NCBI RefSeq assembly: GCF_020731285.1
Contig: NZ_JAJFOW010000010.1
Span: 93,010 to 157,009 of the forward strand
Source of the DNA: Cohnella baijiui
GTDB lineage: Bacteria > Bacillota > Bacilli > Paenibacillales > Paenibacillaceae
Length of the DNA stretch: 64,000 bases
Direction: 5' to 3'
In this document: positions 34,633-44,127 of the stretch, in pieces
Layout: each line of letters starts with the position of its first letter
Position numbering within the stretch: the stretch's first letter is position 1
Position numbers and translations under genes: made by a program
The notes under the pieces: generated by a model
Seen by the model: only the letters and a program-made list of their open reading frames with translations
Told to the model about the DNA's origin: nothing
The model's database searches: none

Positions 34633-35493
34633 TTGCGAAACGAACGAGAAATGATGGAGCTGCTGCTCGATTGGACGAAGAACGATCCTCGCGTCCGCCT
34701 GGTCACGCTGGAAGGCTCGCGCGCGAACCGCCATATCCCCCGGGACGCCTTTCAGGACTACGATATTTCCTATTTCGTGACCGATATGGCGTCCTTCAAG
34801 GAGAGCGACGGTTGGCTCGACCGGTTCGGCCGCCGTCTGATGATGCAGAAGCCCGAGGACATGGAGCTGTTTCCCGCCGAGCTCGGCAACTGGTTCTCCT
34901 ATCTTCTCCTGTTCGAAGACGGTAACAAGCTCGACCTCACGCTTATCCCGGTCGAAGAGACGGAGGACTATTTCGCGGGCAGCGACGGCCTGGTCGAAGT
35001 GCTGCTGGACAAGGACGGACGGGCCCCGGACGATTGGCGGCCGGACGACCGGTCCTACTGGATCCAGCCGCCGACGGCCCGCTCGTTCGACGATTGCTGC
35101 AACGAGTTCTGGATGTCGTCCACCTACGTCGTCAAAGGGCTGGCCCGCCGGGAATGGCTGTTCGCCATCGATCATCTGAACGAAGTCGCGCGGCCGAATC
35201 TGCTGCGGATGATGGCTTGGCAGATCGGCGGCGAGCGGGGGTACACGTTCAGCGTCGGAAAAAACTACAAGTTGATCGACCGCTATTTGGAGCCGAAAGA
35301 CTGGGAGGCGCTGTTGTCCACGTACGCCGAGCAGGACAGCGACAGCCTGCGGCGGTCTCTGCGAACCTGCTACGCGCTGTTTCGGCAGTTCTCCCAAGCC
35401 GTGGCCGCTCGCTTCGGATACCCGTATCCCGATTATGACGAAGCGATCACGGGATATACCGATCGCATCTTCAGCCGGCATCATTGCAAGTAA
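34633..35493 (+). CDS. aadK: ANT(6)-like aminoglycoside 6-adenylyltransferase
   Basis: Nucleotidyltransferase of 286 residues starting at TTG 34633, seven bases after GGAGG. It has the AadK-type motifs LVTLEGSRANRHIPRDAFQD (nucleotide-binding Gly-Ser), YDISYFVTD and KLDLTLIPVEETEDY (metal Asp), with the helical C-terminal half of the family (FWMSSTYVVKGLARREW, then ML/MMAWQIGGERGY). Related chromosomal enzymes in Bacillus adenylylate streptomycin; whether this one confers resistance cannot be told. It is the only plus-strand gene between 16 and 61 kb and is monocistronic. The gene symbol reflects family resemblance. Confidence 0.85.
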   Translation: MRNEREMMELLLDWTKNDPRVRLVTLEGSRANRHIPRDAFQDYDISYFVTDMASFKESDGWLDRFGRRLMMQKPEDMELFPAELGNWFSYLLLFEDGNKLDLTLIPVEETEDYFAGSDGLVEVLLDKDGRAPDDWRPDDRSYWIQPPTARSFDDCCNEFWMSSTYVVKGLARREWLFAIDHLNEVARPNLLRMMAWQIGGERGYTFSVGKNYKLIDRYLEPKDWEALLSTYAEQDSDSLRRSLRTCYALFRQFSQAVAARFGYPYPDYDEAITGYTDRIFSRHHCK

Positions 35494-35535
35494 AAACGGC
35501 TTTGCCGTCCTCAGATGAGGGCGAGACGTTTTTAT
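35494..35535 (+). terminator. Terminator of the ANT(6)-like gene
   Basis: AAAACG pairs with CGTTTT around an inner CCTC/GAGG stem directly after the stop codon. TTTTT follows on the plus strand. Confidence 0.6.
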
Positions 35536-35591
35536 CGGAGACCATTTTGAAATGAATAAGCATGAAACTTATAAATTCTAAATGGTACAAA

Positions 35592-35621
35592 AAGGCCGCT
35601 CCCGTTGCCGGGAGCGGCCTT
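35592..35621. terminator. Terminator after the GH71/99-like gene
   Basis: AAGGCCGCTCCC pairs perfectly with GGGAGCGGCCTT across six bases. On the minus strand it is followed by TTTTTG. It lies 25 bases after the stop at 35646. Confidence 0.85.
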
Positions 35622-35645
35622 ATCGCGCCTTAGAAGGCGAGACGG

Positions 35646-37781
35646 CTATTGATGGCTCGTCGGGTGGGTCGCCGTAATCGGGATCTGCCCTTTGAACAGG
35701 CGGTTGATGTCGCCCGCGAGCCGCAAGTAAAAGTCCGACGACACGGCCACGCCGTCCGCGTCGAGCGTGAGGAAATACTGATTGTTCGGAATCATCGAGC
35801 TGTTTTCCGCGATTTTGGCGATGGCCGTCCCTTCGTCGTATTCGTCGAACATCGCGATATAGCCCGTGCTGATGCCGATGTTTTTCATGTTGTAGGCTTG
35901 GCGCCACATGAAGTCCCCGTGCAGGCGGGGATTCTCGTTGCGCGGTCCGCCCGTCATGTTCGACCAGGCCGAGCCCGGCCAAAGAACCGGCTGGTAAGCC
36001 ATGCCGTTCTGCTGCGTGAAGGCGTAGTCCGGCTGCCAGACGTTCGCGCTGAACTGGTCGGCGCCGGAGAGCTGTCCGAACCGTCCGACGAACCAGGGCG
36101 AGATCATGTCCAGCGACTTGTAGACGTCCAGAAATCCGGCCTTGGAGTCGTTGACGCCCGTCCGCCAATACGTCGGCACGCCGCCGATCACGTAGACGCC
36201 TTGACTCTTGAACCAGCTGATGAGCGAGGCGGCTTCCGCCGCCGTGCCGGGCCGGTCGGTGAATCCGATGCCCCAGATGCAGACGACCGTTTTGCCGTCC
36301 TGCTTGGCATAGGCGGACGAGGCGGTTAAGCCCATGTTGCCGACGACGTTTGTCGTCCAGTCGTGCTTCACTGCGTTCGCCCAATTGGAGGCGTTCATCC
36401 CCGTGATGTCGTACATGACGTAAAACTTGCGGCCGTACGTCTCGGCCGCGTTCTTCGCCTTCACGGCCACGCTGTCCCGATTCGTCTTCCACGGATTCGG
36501 CGCATCGCTCTCGTCCGCTCCGAACCGCTGCAGGGCGGCCCCGTCGATATTGTACGTTTTCATCCACTCGAAATGCTTGTTCACGGTTTCCTGGTCGTAC
36601 GAAGAAAACAGCTTGGCGGGCTGGCCGTTGCCCAGATTGCCCAGTCCCGTCGCGTACAGCTTCGTATACTCCCGAATGTCCGGATACAGCTCGAAGTTCA
36701 CGTTGTTGTTGGACCCTGCCGTCGGAGCGCTGCTGTTTTTGGACCAATGCACCCAGCCGCCGTTCGGCGAGCCGTCTCCGGCCGCGTTGAACCAGCCTTG
36801 ATAGCCGGCGTACAGCTTGCCGACGACGTCCCCTCCCGCAGGCGGCGCCGAAGCGGCGAACTTGAACCAGAGCAGATTGAACAGATTCCCGGCCCCGCCG
36901 GTAAACTTCAGATACAGATTGTGGGTGCCGCCTGCGCCGCTGACGGAGCATGTCCGGGTCACCCAATTTTGCCAGCCGCCGGTGCCCGAGACCGTGCAGG
37001 TGCCCGCTAGCGTGCCGTTCAGGCTGTCTAGCCGGATCTCGATCGCGCCTCCGTTCGCATTGCTCGCGACGCGGGCGTCGAAGGAGACGGCTCCGGTCCC
37101 GAAGTCGACGTTGTTGAACAGCACGTAATCGCCATTGTCGATAAAGGCGACGTTCTGCCCGCCTTCGCTGGAGGCTTCCAATTGGATGCCCGACTGAGCG
37201 TCGTAGGAGGAAGCGGCAATCTGGCTGAACGCGGACCTCGAAGCCGCCGAGTCCGGACCATACACCTCGAGCTCCGACACTTGGCCGCCGGACGCGCCGG
37301 AGTTGGCCGTGAAGTTGATTTTCACGTAGCGCGCTGTCGTTGCGGGGAACGTTACGGAGACGGTATTGCCGCCGCTCGGGTTAAACGCATAGGTTGCCGA
37401 AGCGACGATGTCGCTGTAGGCGGCGTCGTCCGCGCTCTTCTGCACGGCCAGCGTCTGCGTCCGCGCGCCCCAGGCGGAGGGCAGCTTCAGCACGACCTGG
37501 TTGACCGTCTGGGCGCTGCCGAGATCGACGCGGATCCAGTTCGGATAGGCGTTCGGAGCGCCCTCCCAATACGTCGACGGATTGCCGTCGTTGGCGTTGG
37601 CGGCGGTGTAGACTTGCGTGTAGCTGCCCGCTTGGATCGGCTTGTTCAGCGCCAGATTGGTCGCCGCCCACGCTTCGGAGGGCCGAAGGGACAGCGGGGC
37701 GATCGCGAGAACCAGGATGAGCAGCCCCATCCGTAGCGGGTTCTTGCACCTGCGGACGAAAGCCGAAAACTTGATCGACAT
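35646..37781 (-). CDS. Secreted GH71/99-like glycoside hydrolase with two carbohydrate-binding modules
   Basis: Secreted protein of about 711 residues. ATG 37781 follows GAGGAGG; the longer frame upstream has no ribosome binding site. A signal peptide (about 1-40, ending SEAWAA) is followed by an F5/8-type-C (CBM32-like) module (TNLALNKPIQAGSYTQVYTA ... ELEVYG, about 41-185) and a CBM6-like module (about 190-315: IQLEASSEGGQNVAFIDNGD, LYLKFTGGAGNLFNL). The catalytic domain (about 325-711) resembles GH71/99-type enzymes (GKLYAGYQGWFNAAGDG, GYIAMFDEYDEGTAIAKI). No wall anchor is seen. It lies 220 bp downstream of the SLH protein and probably attacks the same polysaccharide, perhaps mannan-like (inference). 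Confidence 0.82.
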   Translation of the reverse strand: MSIKFSAFVRRCKNPLRMGLLILVLAIAPLSLRPSEAWAATNLALNKPIQAGSYTQVYTAANANDGNPSTYWEGAPNAYPNWIRVDLGSAQTVNQVVLKLPSAWGARTQTLAVQKSADDAAYSDIVASATYAFNPSGGNTVSVTFPATTARYVKINFTANSGASGGQVSELEVYGPDSAASRSAFSQIAASSYDAQSGIQLEASSEGGQNVAFIDNGDYVLFNNVDFGTGAVSFDARVASNANGGAIEIRLDSLNGTLAGTCTVSGTGGWQNWVTRTCSVSGAGGTHNLYLKFTGGAGNLFNLLWFKFAASAPPAGGDVVGKLYAGYQGWFNAAGDGSPNGGWVHWSKNSSAPTAGSNNNVNFELYPDIREYTKLYATGLGNLGNGQPAKLFSSYDQETVNKHFEWMKTYNIDGAALQRFGADESDAPNPWKTNRDSVAVKAKNAAETYGRKFYVMYDITGMNASNWANAVKHDWTTNVVGNMGLTASSAYAKQDGKTVVCIWGIGFTDRPGTAAEAASLISWFKSQGVYVIGGVPTYWRTGVNDSKAGFLDVYKSLDMISPWFVGRFGQLSGADQFSANVWQPDYAFTQQNGMAYQPVLWPGSAWSNMTGGPRNENPRLHGDFMWRQAYNMKNIGISTGYIAMFDEYDEGTAIAKIAENSSMIPNNQYFLTLDADGVAVSSDFYLRLAGDINRLFKGQIPITATHPTSHQ

Positions 37782-38001
37782 AGCGAACCTCCTCAAGGCA
37801 TTCGAATGGTGTTGCGCTTCCGTTCGGATGTCCGTCCCGCCGAAGCCCCGGCCGGCCGCTGCGCGCGAACCGATGGCCGGAACGCATGCGCGAAGCGGTC
37901 CGGCCGCGAGGACGGCGAACGGATCCGTTCGATACTGCCGCAAACTCGCGAACCTCACCCCCTCCCCGCCGTCGCCGCCACGCCGTCTCTGCCGTGCACG
38001 C

Positions 38002-41000
38002 CTAAGGCCGGGCGTCTCCGTCCGAAGCCCAATGCCGGTACAGCAGCGCCGCCAGCTCGGAGCGGGTCAGCGTGCCGCCCGGGCGGAGCAGGCCGCCGCT
38101 GCCCTGCAGCAAGCCCGCTTCGACGAGCGCGGCTGCGCTATCCCGCGCATACGGCGCGATCTGCCTTTCGTCGCGGAAGACGGCGAGCGCCTCCGCGCCG
38201 CCTGCCGGCAGACCGCGAAACGCCGCGCGCAGCGCACGGTCGATCAGCGCCGCCGCTTCCTGGCGGCTGATCGGCGCGTCCGGGCGGAAATCGCCGCCGG
38301 AGCCGGTCGCGATGCCGAGCGACTGCGCGATGCCGACGGCCTCGGCGTAATACGCGTCCGGCTTCACGTCGGCGAAGCCATCGCCCGCGGAAGCCGCCGC
38401 CAGGCCGAGATAGCGGACGAGGAGGACGGCCAGATCGGCCCGCTTCACCGCTGCGCCCGGCGCGAAATCGCGCTCCGACACGCCCTGGATGACGCCTCTC
38501 GCCGCCAGCGCCTCGATCGCTTCTTGCGCCCACGGCGCCTTGGCCAAATCGCCGAACGTCCGCGCTTCGTAAGTGACCGCGTAAACGCTGAAGTGCGGGG
38601 TGCGGAAGACGATCGCTCCGGCGTTCTTGTCGTAGCGGCCGTTCGTCACCGCGCGGAGTTCGCCGCCCGGCGCGATCTGCCAAACGACCAACCGCTCCGG
38701 ATGCGCCTGCTCGGCGGCCGTTGGCGCGTAGGGAAGCGCGATTCGCGCCTGCGACCGCTCGTTGTTCCAATGGATCTCTCTGCCCCCGGACAACAGGAGC
38801 AGCTCCACGGCGGGAAACGTGCCGACGCGCGAGCGCAGCGCCGCGTCCCAGCCGCTCGGATCCGCCTGCCGGACGACCAGCTTGAACGTATCGCCCAGCC
38901 CTTGCCGCGCGGCCTCCTCCAGCCAATCGCTCGCGATCGTGACGGCGCCGATCGGGGTCGCGATGTCGAGCACCCGGTCCCGCTTGCCCGGCGTCAGGAA
39001 GGCGGAAGGCAGCTCGATCTCGTAGCCCTGCGCCTGGGCCGCCGCTTCCAGCCGGATCAAGACGCGCTTCGCGCCGTCCGTCCCCGCCTGCACCTCGCCG
39101 AACGCGCGGTTCAGCTCATCCGCCGTGACGGAGCCCGCGGCCGTATGGCTGCCTGCCGGGAGCGTCGGCTTGAGGTTCATTACGCCTTTGCCGTTCTCGC
39201 CGGGCGTCGGCGAAGGGGTCGGCTTGGGCCCGGAAGTGGGCATCGGTGTCGGCGTAGGTGTCGGCGTAGGTGTCGGCGTTGGGCTTGGCGTCGGGCTGGG
39301 CGTCGGCGTCGGACCGCCGGGATTCGGCTCGCCTCCGCCGATCGCGGCGAGCCGATTCGCGAGCCGCGTCTTCTCGGCGCCGTCGGGCAGCACCCGCACG
39401 AAGTTCGCCGCCGCGTCGACGCTGGTCGGCCCCCGATCGCGCTCGGCCGCCGCGACCGCCGCTTCCGCGGAAGGCGCGAGCAACTGCCCGTAGGTTCCGC
39501 TTAGCAGGTACAGGTCTCCGAACGTCGCCGCGTCCTTGCTCGTGCCGATCCCCTGGTTGTACTCCACGAAGCCGGAGCGGCCGTCGCCGTCGTTTTCGTT
39601 CAGCAGCACCGCGAAGCCGATCGGCTCGGACGGGTCGAAGACGAATCCCGGCCCGTGCAGCCGGTCGAACGGGATGGCGATCGTATACGTCGTTTGCCCC
39701 TTCTCGTCATCCCGGACGATGTCGGTCTGGACGCCCTGCGGCTCACCCGTCGCGAGCCCCGCCGGCGCCCGCCAGCGCCATTGCGCGATGCGGCCGTCCC
39801 CGCCGAGGGCGAAGCCCAGCTCGCTCACGTTGCGGCTCGCCGCGCCGTCCTTGCGGGACAAGTCGATGGCGAGCTGAAGGCTGTCGCCCTGCCAAATGTC
39901 CCCGCCGCTCCACGTTTGATAGTGGTGGTCGTCTTGCGCCTGAACGGTGACGTACAGATTGTCGTCGTCCCACCGCACGCTCGTTCGGGCGCTCAGGTCG
40001 GCGACGCCCTTCCACTGCCCGCCCAGGCTGAAATATTGCTCGGCGTGCACGAGATCCAGCGTCGGCGCGTCGCCCGGATCCGCCCCCTGGCGGACGGCGA
40101 ACGACCGACCCAGCTTCACCGAGGTCAAGTAGCTATCGCCGTTGTCCAGGACAACCTTGAGCTTCAGCGTGTCGCTCGCCAGCAGCGGCAGCGGAATGTC
40201 CGCGGACGCTCCGAGCGCGACGCCTTCGAAGCGGATCGGCGCGAGCAGCGACGCGTATCCCGGCGGAAGCACCCATTCGATTCGCCCGGAGATCGGCTGC
40301 GCCTGCGTGCGGTTCGTCAGAACGAGCCGCGCGTTCGTCCGCTCGGGGAACGCCGGGTCGAAGCCGGTCTTCGCCAGGTCCAGCGAGACCGGCACGAGGT
40401 CGGTGCCCGTCACCTTCGTCCCCGCCTCGTTCGTCAACCGCATGCCGCCGTTGTACAGATTGTTGCTCAGTTCCATGCGCGAGATGCCTGGGCCGGCATA
40501 CACGTGCGTCGTGCCCGCCTGCTGGAAGTACGAGTCGTATAGGACCGCCTCGCCGCCCGTCGCGTTGATGCCCCGCTCGCCCACCCGGGCGAAATTGCTC
40601 ATCTGCATCGTCAGCTTGCCGGAGAGGACGTCGACCGATCGGGTCGTGTCGCCCCACATCGACGTGTTGTAGAACGTCGCCTCGCCCGCGAAACGATCGC
40701 CGAGGGTGACGTACGCCTTGTCGGACGTGCTCATCGACACCAGCTCGGTGTTGACGAAGCGCAGCCCGCCCGGGCCGGCATCTTCCAGGTAAGCGCCCTT
40801 CTTGCTGCCGTCGGTGCCGTGGCCGATGACGACCGCTTCCGGCCCTTGCCCGTCCTGGGCGACGAAGTGGATGCCGTATTGCGAGCCGTACACGAACGTG
40901 TTGAAGATCGTCTCGTCCTTCACGCCGGCGATCCGGAACGCGTCGAGATGCTCCTTTTGATAATTCCATACCTGATCGAAGTCGGCCGACGTAGCCGGAT

Positions 41001-44000
41001 GGTTCGGATAGCTGCTGCGGCCGTAATAGTGCGGGTTGAACTGCACGTTGCGCACGATGCCGCCCTGCGCGCCGCCGCCGACGAAGATGCCTTCCTTAAG
41101 CGGCGAGCCCGCCACGTAATCGATGTAGTGGCCGCTCGTGTCATGGCTGCCGAAGTCGACGCCCTGATACGGGTTGACGAGCGTTACGTCGACGGCGTAG
41201 ACGTCATGGCCGAGACCCCGGATCGTCCACGGATACGCCTTGACCGCGCTCCAGGACTGCTGGTCGTAGTACACCGACAAGCCCCGCACGCCCGCGGTTG
41301 CCGCCAGCGAAATAAGCGCCGTCCCGTCCGCATCGCCCTCGCCGTAGTTCGTGAACAGGACGGTGCCGCCGCCGATCGTATGGTGCGGCACGTCCCAAGA
41401 GCCCCGAAGCTCGACGCCGCCGGGCACGGCAAGCGGCTGCTCGACGCGGTAGACGCCCGCCGGCAGGTAGACGGTGCCGCCGCCGGCCGCGCCGGCGTCG
41501 TCCAGCGCCCGCTGGATGGCGGCGCTCGCGTCGGCGCTGCTGCCCGGCTTCAGATCATAAGGCGCGGCGGCGACGTTAAACAGCTGCGACGTCGCCGGTT
41601 TCGGCCGGGCATCCCGGTCGACGGATGCGACGGTCGGCAGCGGCTTCGGCGAGAAAGCCGCATCGCGCTTGACGCTGACCTCCGCCGCCGCGCTCTCGTC
41701 CTTCACGTCCAGCCGATCTTCGTAGCCGGAGTTGACTGCCCGCGCCGTCTTCGCGCCGCCTTCCAGAAGGAGATGCCGATCCGGCTTCGCGAACGACGTC
41801 TGTCCGAGGAGGACGGATCCGCCCGCCAGGTCGATCCCGTAGCCACCGGCTTGATCGTTCCAGGCTTCGATGACGCTGTTCTCGAAGATCAGCACCCCGC
41901 TGCCGTCGCTCTTCACCGCGTGCAGCGGGCTGCCGCCCACCGTAACCGCGTTGAACTGGACGATGGAGTGGAAGCCCTGCGTCGCATAGATCGCGATCGG
42001 GTCGTTCCCTTCGCTCGCGCGGAAGCTGCTGTCGGTCACGAGCAGGCCGTAGTCGTTGACGCCTTCGATCTTCAGCGCGACGTTGCACTGGTCGATGCGG
42101 ATGCGGTACAGCTGCGCGTTGGCCGTCTCCAGCGACCCCGTCCGGGTCGTGATGCGCATGCCGTTCTTAAAGCCGGAGATGTCGATGTCGGACATGTACT
42201 CCCAATCCGACCGGCCCATGACGATCCCTTCGGCGTGGGCTGTCATATATCCGAACAGCGCCGCCCGGTCCGGGGCGCCCGGCAGGCCGGACTTCGCCCA
42301 AGCGTCGGGGCCCAGGCGGATGCCCTCGAGCCGGCCGATGTCGGTCGTGAAGTCGAGGAAGATGCCGGTTTTCAGCGCCGTGCCGTACAGGTCCCTTACC
42401 GTGTGAAGCTCGTTCCACGCCGGGCCGATCTTGATGCCGTTGTAGGCGTTCACGAGCGTCACGCGGTCGACCGTGGCGCTGTCGCCGGACAGCTGCTCGA
42501 TCGTCCACGGATACGCAGCCGGCTGCTCCGCCGACTGCTCGGGATACCAGACCGACAGATCGGTCACGCCGCTGACCTGCTGCAGCTGCAGGAAGCTTGG
42601 TCCGTTCTCGTCTCCCTTGCCCTCGTAAGCCGCGAGCACGGTGCCCTGCACCGCCCCGTCCGAGGCGAGCGGATCCGCGCGGTCCCCGCGCAGCGTGACG
42701 CCCGTCGGGACGACGAGGTGCCCGTTGATCCGATACCTGCCGGCCGGGACGAAGACGACCCCGCCGCCGCGCTGGGCAGCCGCGTCGAGCGCGCTCTGGA
42801 TCGCGGCCGTATCGTCCGCGATGCCGTTGCCCGTCGCGCCGAAGCTGGCGACGTTGAAGTCCGCGATGACGACGTCATCCGTCGGATACAGCGTCGGATA
42901 GACGGCCGTCTGCACGGAGACTTCGTTTCTCAACGTTTTTTTCACCTTGACCGATGCCACGTACAGGTCCGGATTGTCGGCCGGCGCCCCCGCGCCGCTG
43001 ATGCCCAGGCGGAAGTCCGAGCCGTTCGTCCGGTTCGCGAATTTGGCGTCGCCAAGCTTGAACGTCTGCGTCTTCCACTGCCCCGAGTCCTGATAGGCGA
43101 ACAGCGGCGCGTCCTTGAACGGCGCCGACTCCGCGTCGTACTGGAGGACGATGCTGCCGTTGCCCCGGTCGAGGTACTCGACGGTGACGTACACATCCTG
43201 CGTCTGGTTGTCGTACAAGTAGCTGTCGTCCACATTCAGGTACAAATAGAGCGTCTTCGGTTCCGGCGCCCCTTTGTTCGTTTTCCAGTAGCCTTTGCCG
43301 TTCAGCGTCCCCGTCTCCAAGCCGGCTTCGTAATCGCCTGCCCGCGCGGCGATGCCGCTCGAGACCGGCGCGTCGCCGAACGCAATGGAGACCTCGTCGG
43401 CGGGCTGCGGCTTCGGCGTCTTCGTGACGGAGACGGAGGCCAGCTTCAGATCGGCGTTCGTATGCCAGTCCGCGCCCCCGCCCTCGACGCCGATCCGGAA
43501 GTCCGCGCCGCTCGTCCGGTTCGCGAATTTCGCGTCCGACAGGCGGAACGTATGCGTCTTCCAGGTTTTCGTATCCGTGTAGGAGAAGAGAGGCGCGTCC
43601 TTGTACGGCGCGGTTTGGGCGTCGTACTGAAGCACGATTTTCCCGTTTCCCTCGTCGTAGTATTGGACGGTCACGTCCACATCGAAGGCGTTGCTATCGT
43701 GCAGGAAATCGTCGGCGACGTTCATGTAAAAGTAAATCGTCGGCGACGCTTCGTTCGTCTTGTTCGTCTGCCAGTAGGTCGTCCCATCGATCTCGCCGGT
43801 CTGCAGACCGGCAGGATTGTCTCCCGCCCAGGCGGTGATGCCGCTTGGTTGCGGCGTCGCGCCCAGGACGATGCTAGCGCTTTCAATCGTCTCCGCCGCA
43901 GCGCGCCCCGTCGTCCATGTAAACGAAGCGAGCAAAAGCAGGAGCGCCATGGCGCGGGCCGTCGCGGTCTGAAAACGGCGGTGCAGGAAAATGGCGTACA

Positions 44001-44004
44001 TCAT
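38002..44004 (-). CDS. Giant SLH-anchored surface protein with two beta-helix (pectate-lyase-like) modules
   Basis: Surface protein of about 2000 residues; ATG 44004 or 44001 follows GGAGGG. Order (approximate residues): signal peptide to 40; two ~160-residue duplicated beta-sandwich modules (43-200, 205-368) sharing GKIVLQYDA/GSIVLQYDA and KFANRTSG/KFANRTNG; a pectate-lyase-3-type beta-helix (about 382-800, FGATGNGIADDTAAIQSALD, GGVVFVPAGRYRI); a second one (about 812-1330, DASAAIQRALDDAG, GGTVYLPAGVYRV); a DOMON/CBM9-like module (about 1342-1530); a Pro-Thr linker (1565-1605); a beta module; three SLH repeats (1819-2000). SLH repeats bind pyruvylated wall polymer, so the protein displays its modules on the surface. 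Catalytic activity of the beta-helices is not certain. Confidence 0.85.
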   Translation of the reverse strand: MMYAIFLHRRFQTATARAMALLLLLASFTWTTGRAAAETIESASIVLGATPQPSGITAWAGDNPAGLQTGEIDGTTYWQTNKTNEASPTIYFYMNVADDFLHDSNAFDVDVTVQYYDEGNGKIVLQYDAQTAPYKDAPLFSYTDTKTWKTHTFRLSDAKFANRTSGADFRIGVEGGGADWHTNADLKLASVSVTKTPKPQPADEVSIAFGDAPVSSGIAARAGDYEAGLETGTLNGKGYWKTNKGAPEPKTLYLYLNVDDSYLYDNQTQDVYVTVEYLDRGNGSIVLQYDAESAPFKDAPLFAYQDSGQWKTQTFKLGDAKFANRTNGSDFRLGISGAGAPADNPDLYVASVKVKKTLRNEVSVQTAVYPTLYPTDDVVIADFNVASFGATGNGIADDTAAIQSALDAAAQRGGGVVFVPAGRYRINGHLVVPTGVTLRGDRADPLASDGAVQGTVLAAYEGKGDENGPSFLQLQQVSGVTDLSVWYPEQSAEQPAAYPWTIEQLSGDSATVDRVTLVNAYNGIKIGPAWNELHTVRDLYGTALKTGIFLDFTTDIGRLEGIRLGPDAWAKSGLPGAPDRAALFGYMTAHAEGIVMGRSDWEYMSDIDISGFKNGMRITTRTGSLETANAQLYRIRIDQCNVALKIEGVNDYGLLVTDSSFRASEGNDPIAIYATQGFHSIVQFNAVTVGGSPLHAVKSDGSGVLIFENSVIEAWNDQAGGYGIDLAGGSVLLGQTSFAKPDRHLLLEGGAKTARAVNSGYEDRLDVKDESAAAEVSVKRDAAFSPKPLPTVASVDRDARPKPATSQLFNVAAAPYDLKPGSSADASAAIQRALDDAGAAGGGTVYLPAGVYRVEQPLAVPGGVELRGSWDVPHHTIGGGTVLFTNYGEGDADGTALISLAATAGVRGLSVYYDQQSWSAVKAYPWTIRGLGHDVYAVDVTLVNPYQGVDFGSHDTSGHYIDYVAGSPLKEGIFVGGGAQGGIVRNVQFNPHYYGRSSYPNHPATSADFDQVWNYQKEHLDAFRIAGVKDETIFNTFVYGSQYGIHFVAQDGQGPEAVVIGHGTDGSKKGAYLEDAGPGGLRFVNTELVSMSTSDKAYVTLGDRFAGEATFYNTSMWGDTTRSVDVLSGKLTMQMSNFARVGERGINATGGEAVLYDSYFQQAGTTHVYAGPGISRMELSNNLYNGGMRLTNEAGTKVTGTDLVPVSLDLAKTGFDPAFPERTNARLVLTNRTQAQPISGRIEWVLPPGYASLLAPIRFEGVALGASADIPLPLLASDTLKLKVVLDNGDSYLTSVKLGRSFAVRQGADPGDAPTLDLVHAEQYFSLGGQWKGVADLSARTSVRWDDDNLYVTVQAQDDHHYQTWSGGDIWQGDSLQLAIDLSRKDGAASRNVSELGFALGGDGRIAQWRWRAPAGLATGEPQGVQTDIVRDDEKGQTTYTIAIPFDRLHGPGFVFDPSEPIGFAVLLNENDGDGRSGFVEYNQGIGTSKDAATFGDLYLLSGTYGQLLAPSAEAAVAAAERDRGPTSVDAAANFVRVLPDGAEKTRLANRLAAIGGGEPNPGGPTPTPSPTPSPTPTPTPTPTPTPMPTSGPKPTPSPTPGENGKGVMNLKPTLPAGSHTAAGSVTADELNRAFGEVQAGTDGAKRVLIRLEAAAQAQGYEIELPSAFLTPGKRDRVLDIATPIGAVTIASDWLEEAARQGLGDTFKLVVRQADPSGWDAALRSRVGTFPAVELLLLSGGREIHWNNERSQARIALPYAPTAAEQAHPERLVVWQIAPGGELRAVTNGRYDKNAGAIVFRTPHFSVYAVTYEARTFGDLAKAPWAQEAIEALAARGVIQGVSERDFAPGAAVKRADLAVLLVRYLGLAAASAGDGFADVKPDAYYAEAVGIAQSLGIATGSGGDFRPDAPISRQEAAALIDRALRAAFRGLPAGGAEALAVFRDERQIAPYARDSAAALVEAGLLQGSGGLLRPGGTLTRSELAALLYRHWASDGDARP

Positions 44005-44036
44005 TGATCCCTCCATGCGTTCATCGGATAGGGGCG

Positions 44037-44091
44037 GAACGGACGAGAAGCCTTCCTCGTCTGCAAGGTCGGCTTCTCGTGGTGTCCGTTC
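44037..44091. other. Long inverted repeat between importer and SLH gene
   Basis: GAACGGAC plus GAGAAGCC pair with GGCTTCTC and GTCCGTTC, with a small internal loop and an 18-base apical loop. It lies between the binding-protein stop (44128) and the SLH gene start. No U-run follows. It may attenuate or process read-through from the importer operon into the SLH gene. Confidence 0.6.
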
Positions 44092-44127
44092 GAGTTCGGG
44101 TTCGTTTCGATTGCGGGGTGGCTTCCT

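Noticed and set aside
40819..44007. Plus-strand ORF of 1062 codons
   Set aside because: It is antisense to the SLH protein gene. The product is Arg/Val/Asp-rich without domains, which is typical of antisense frames in GC-rich DNA.
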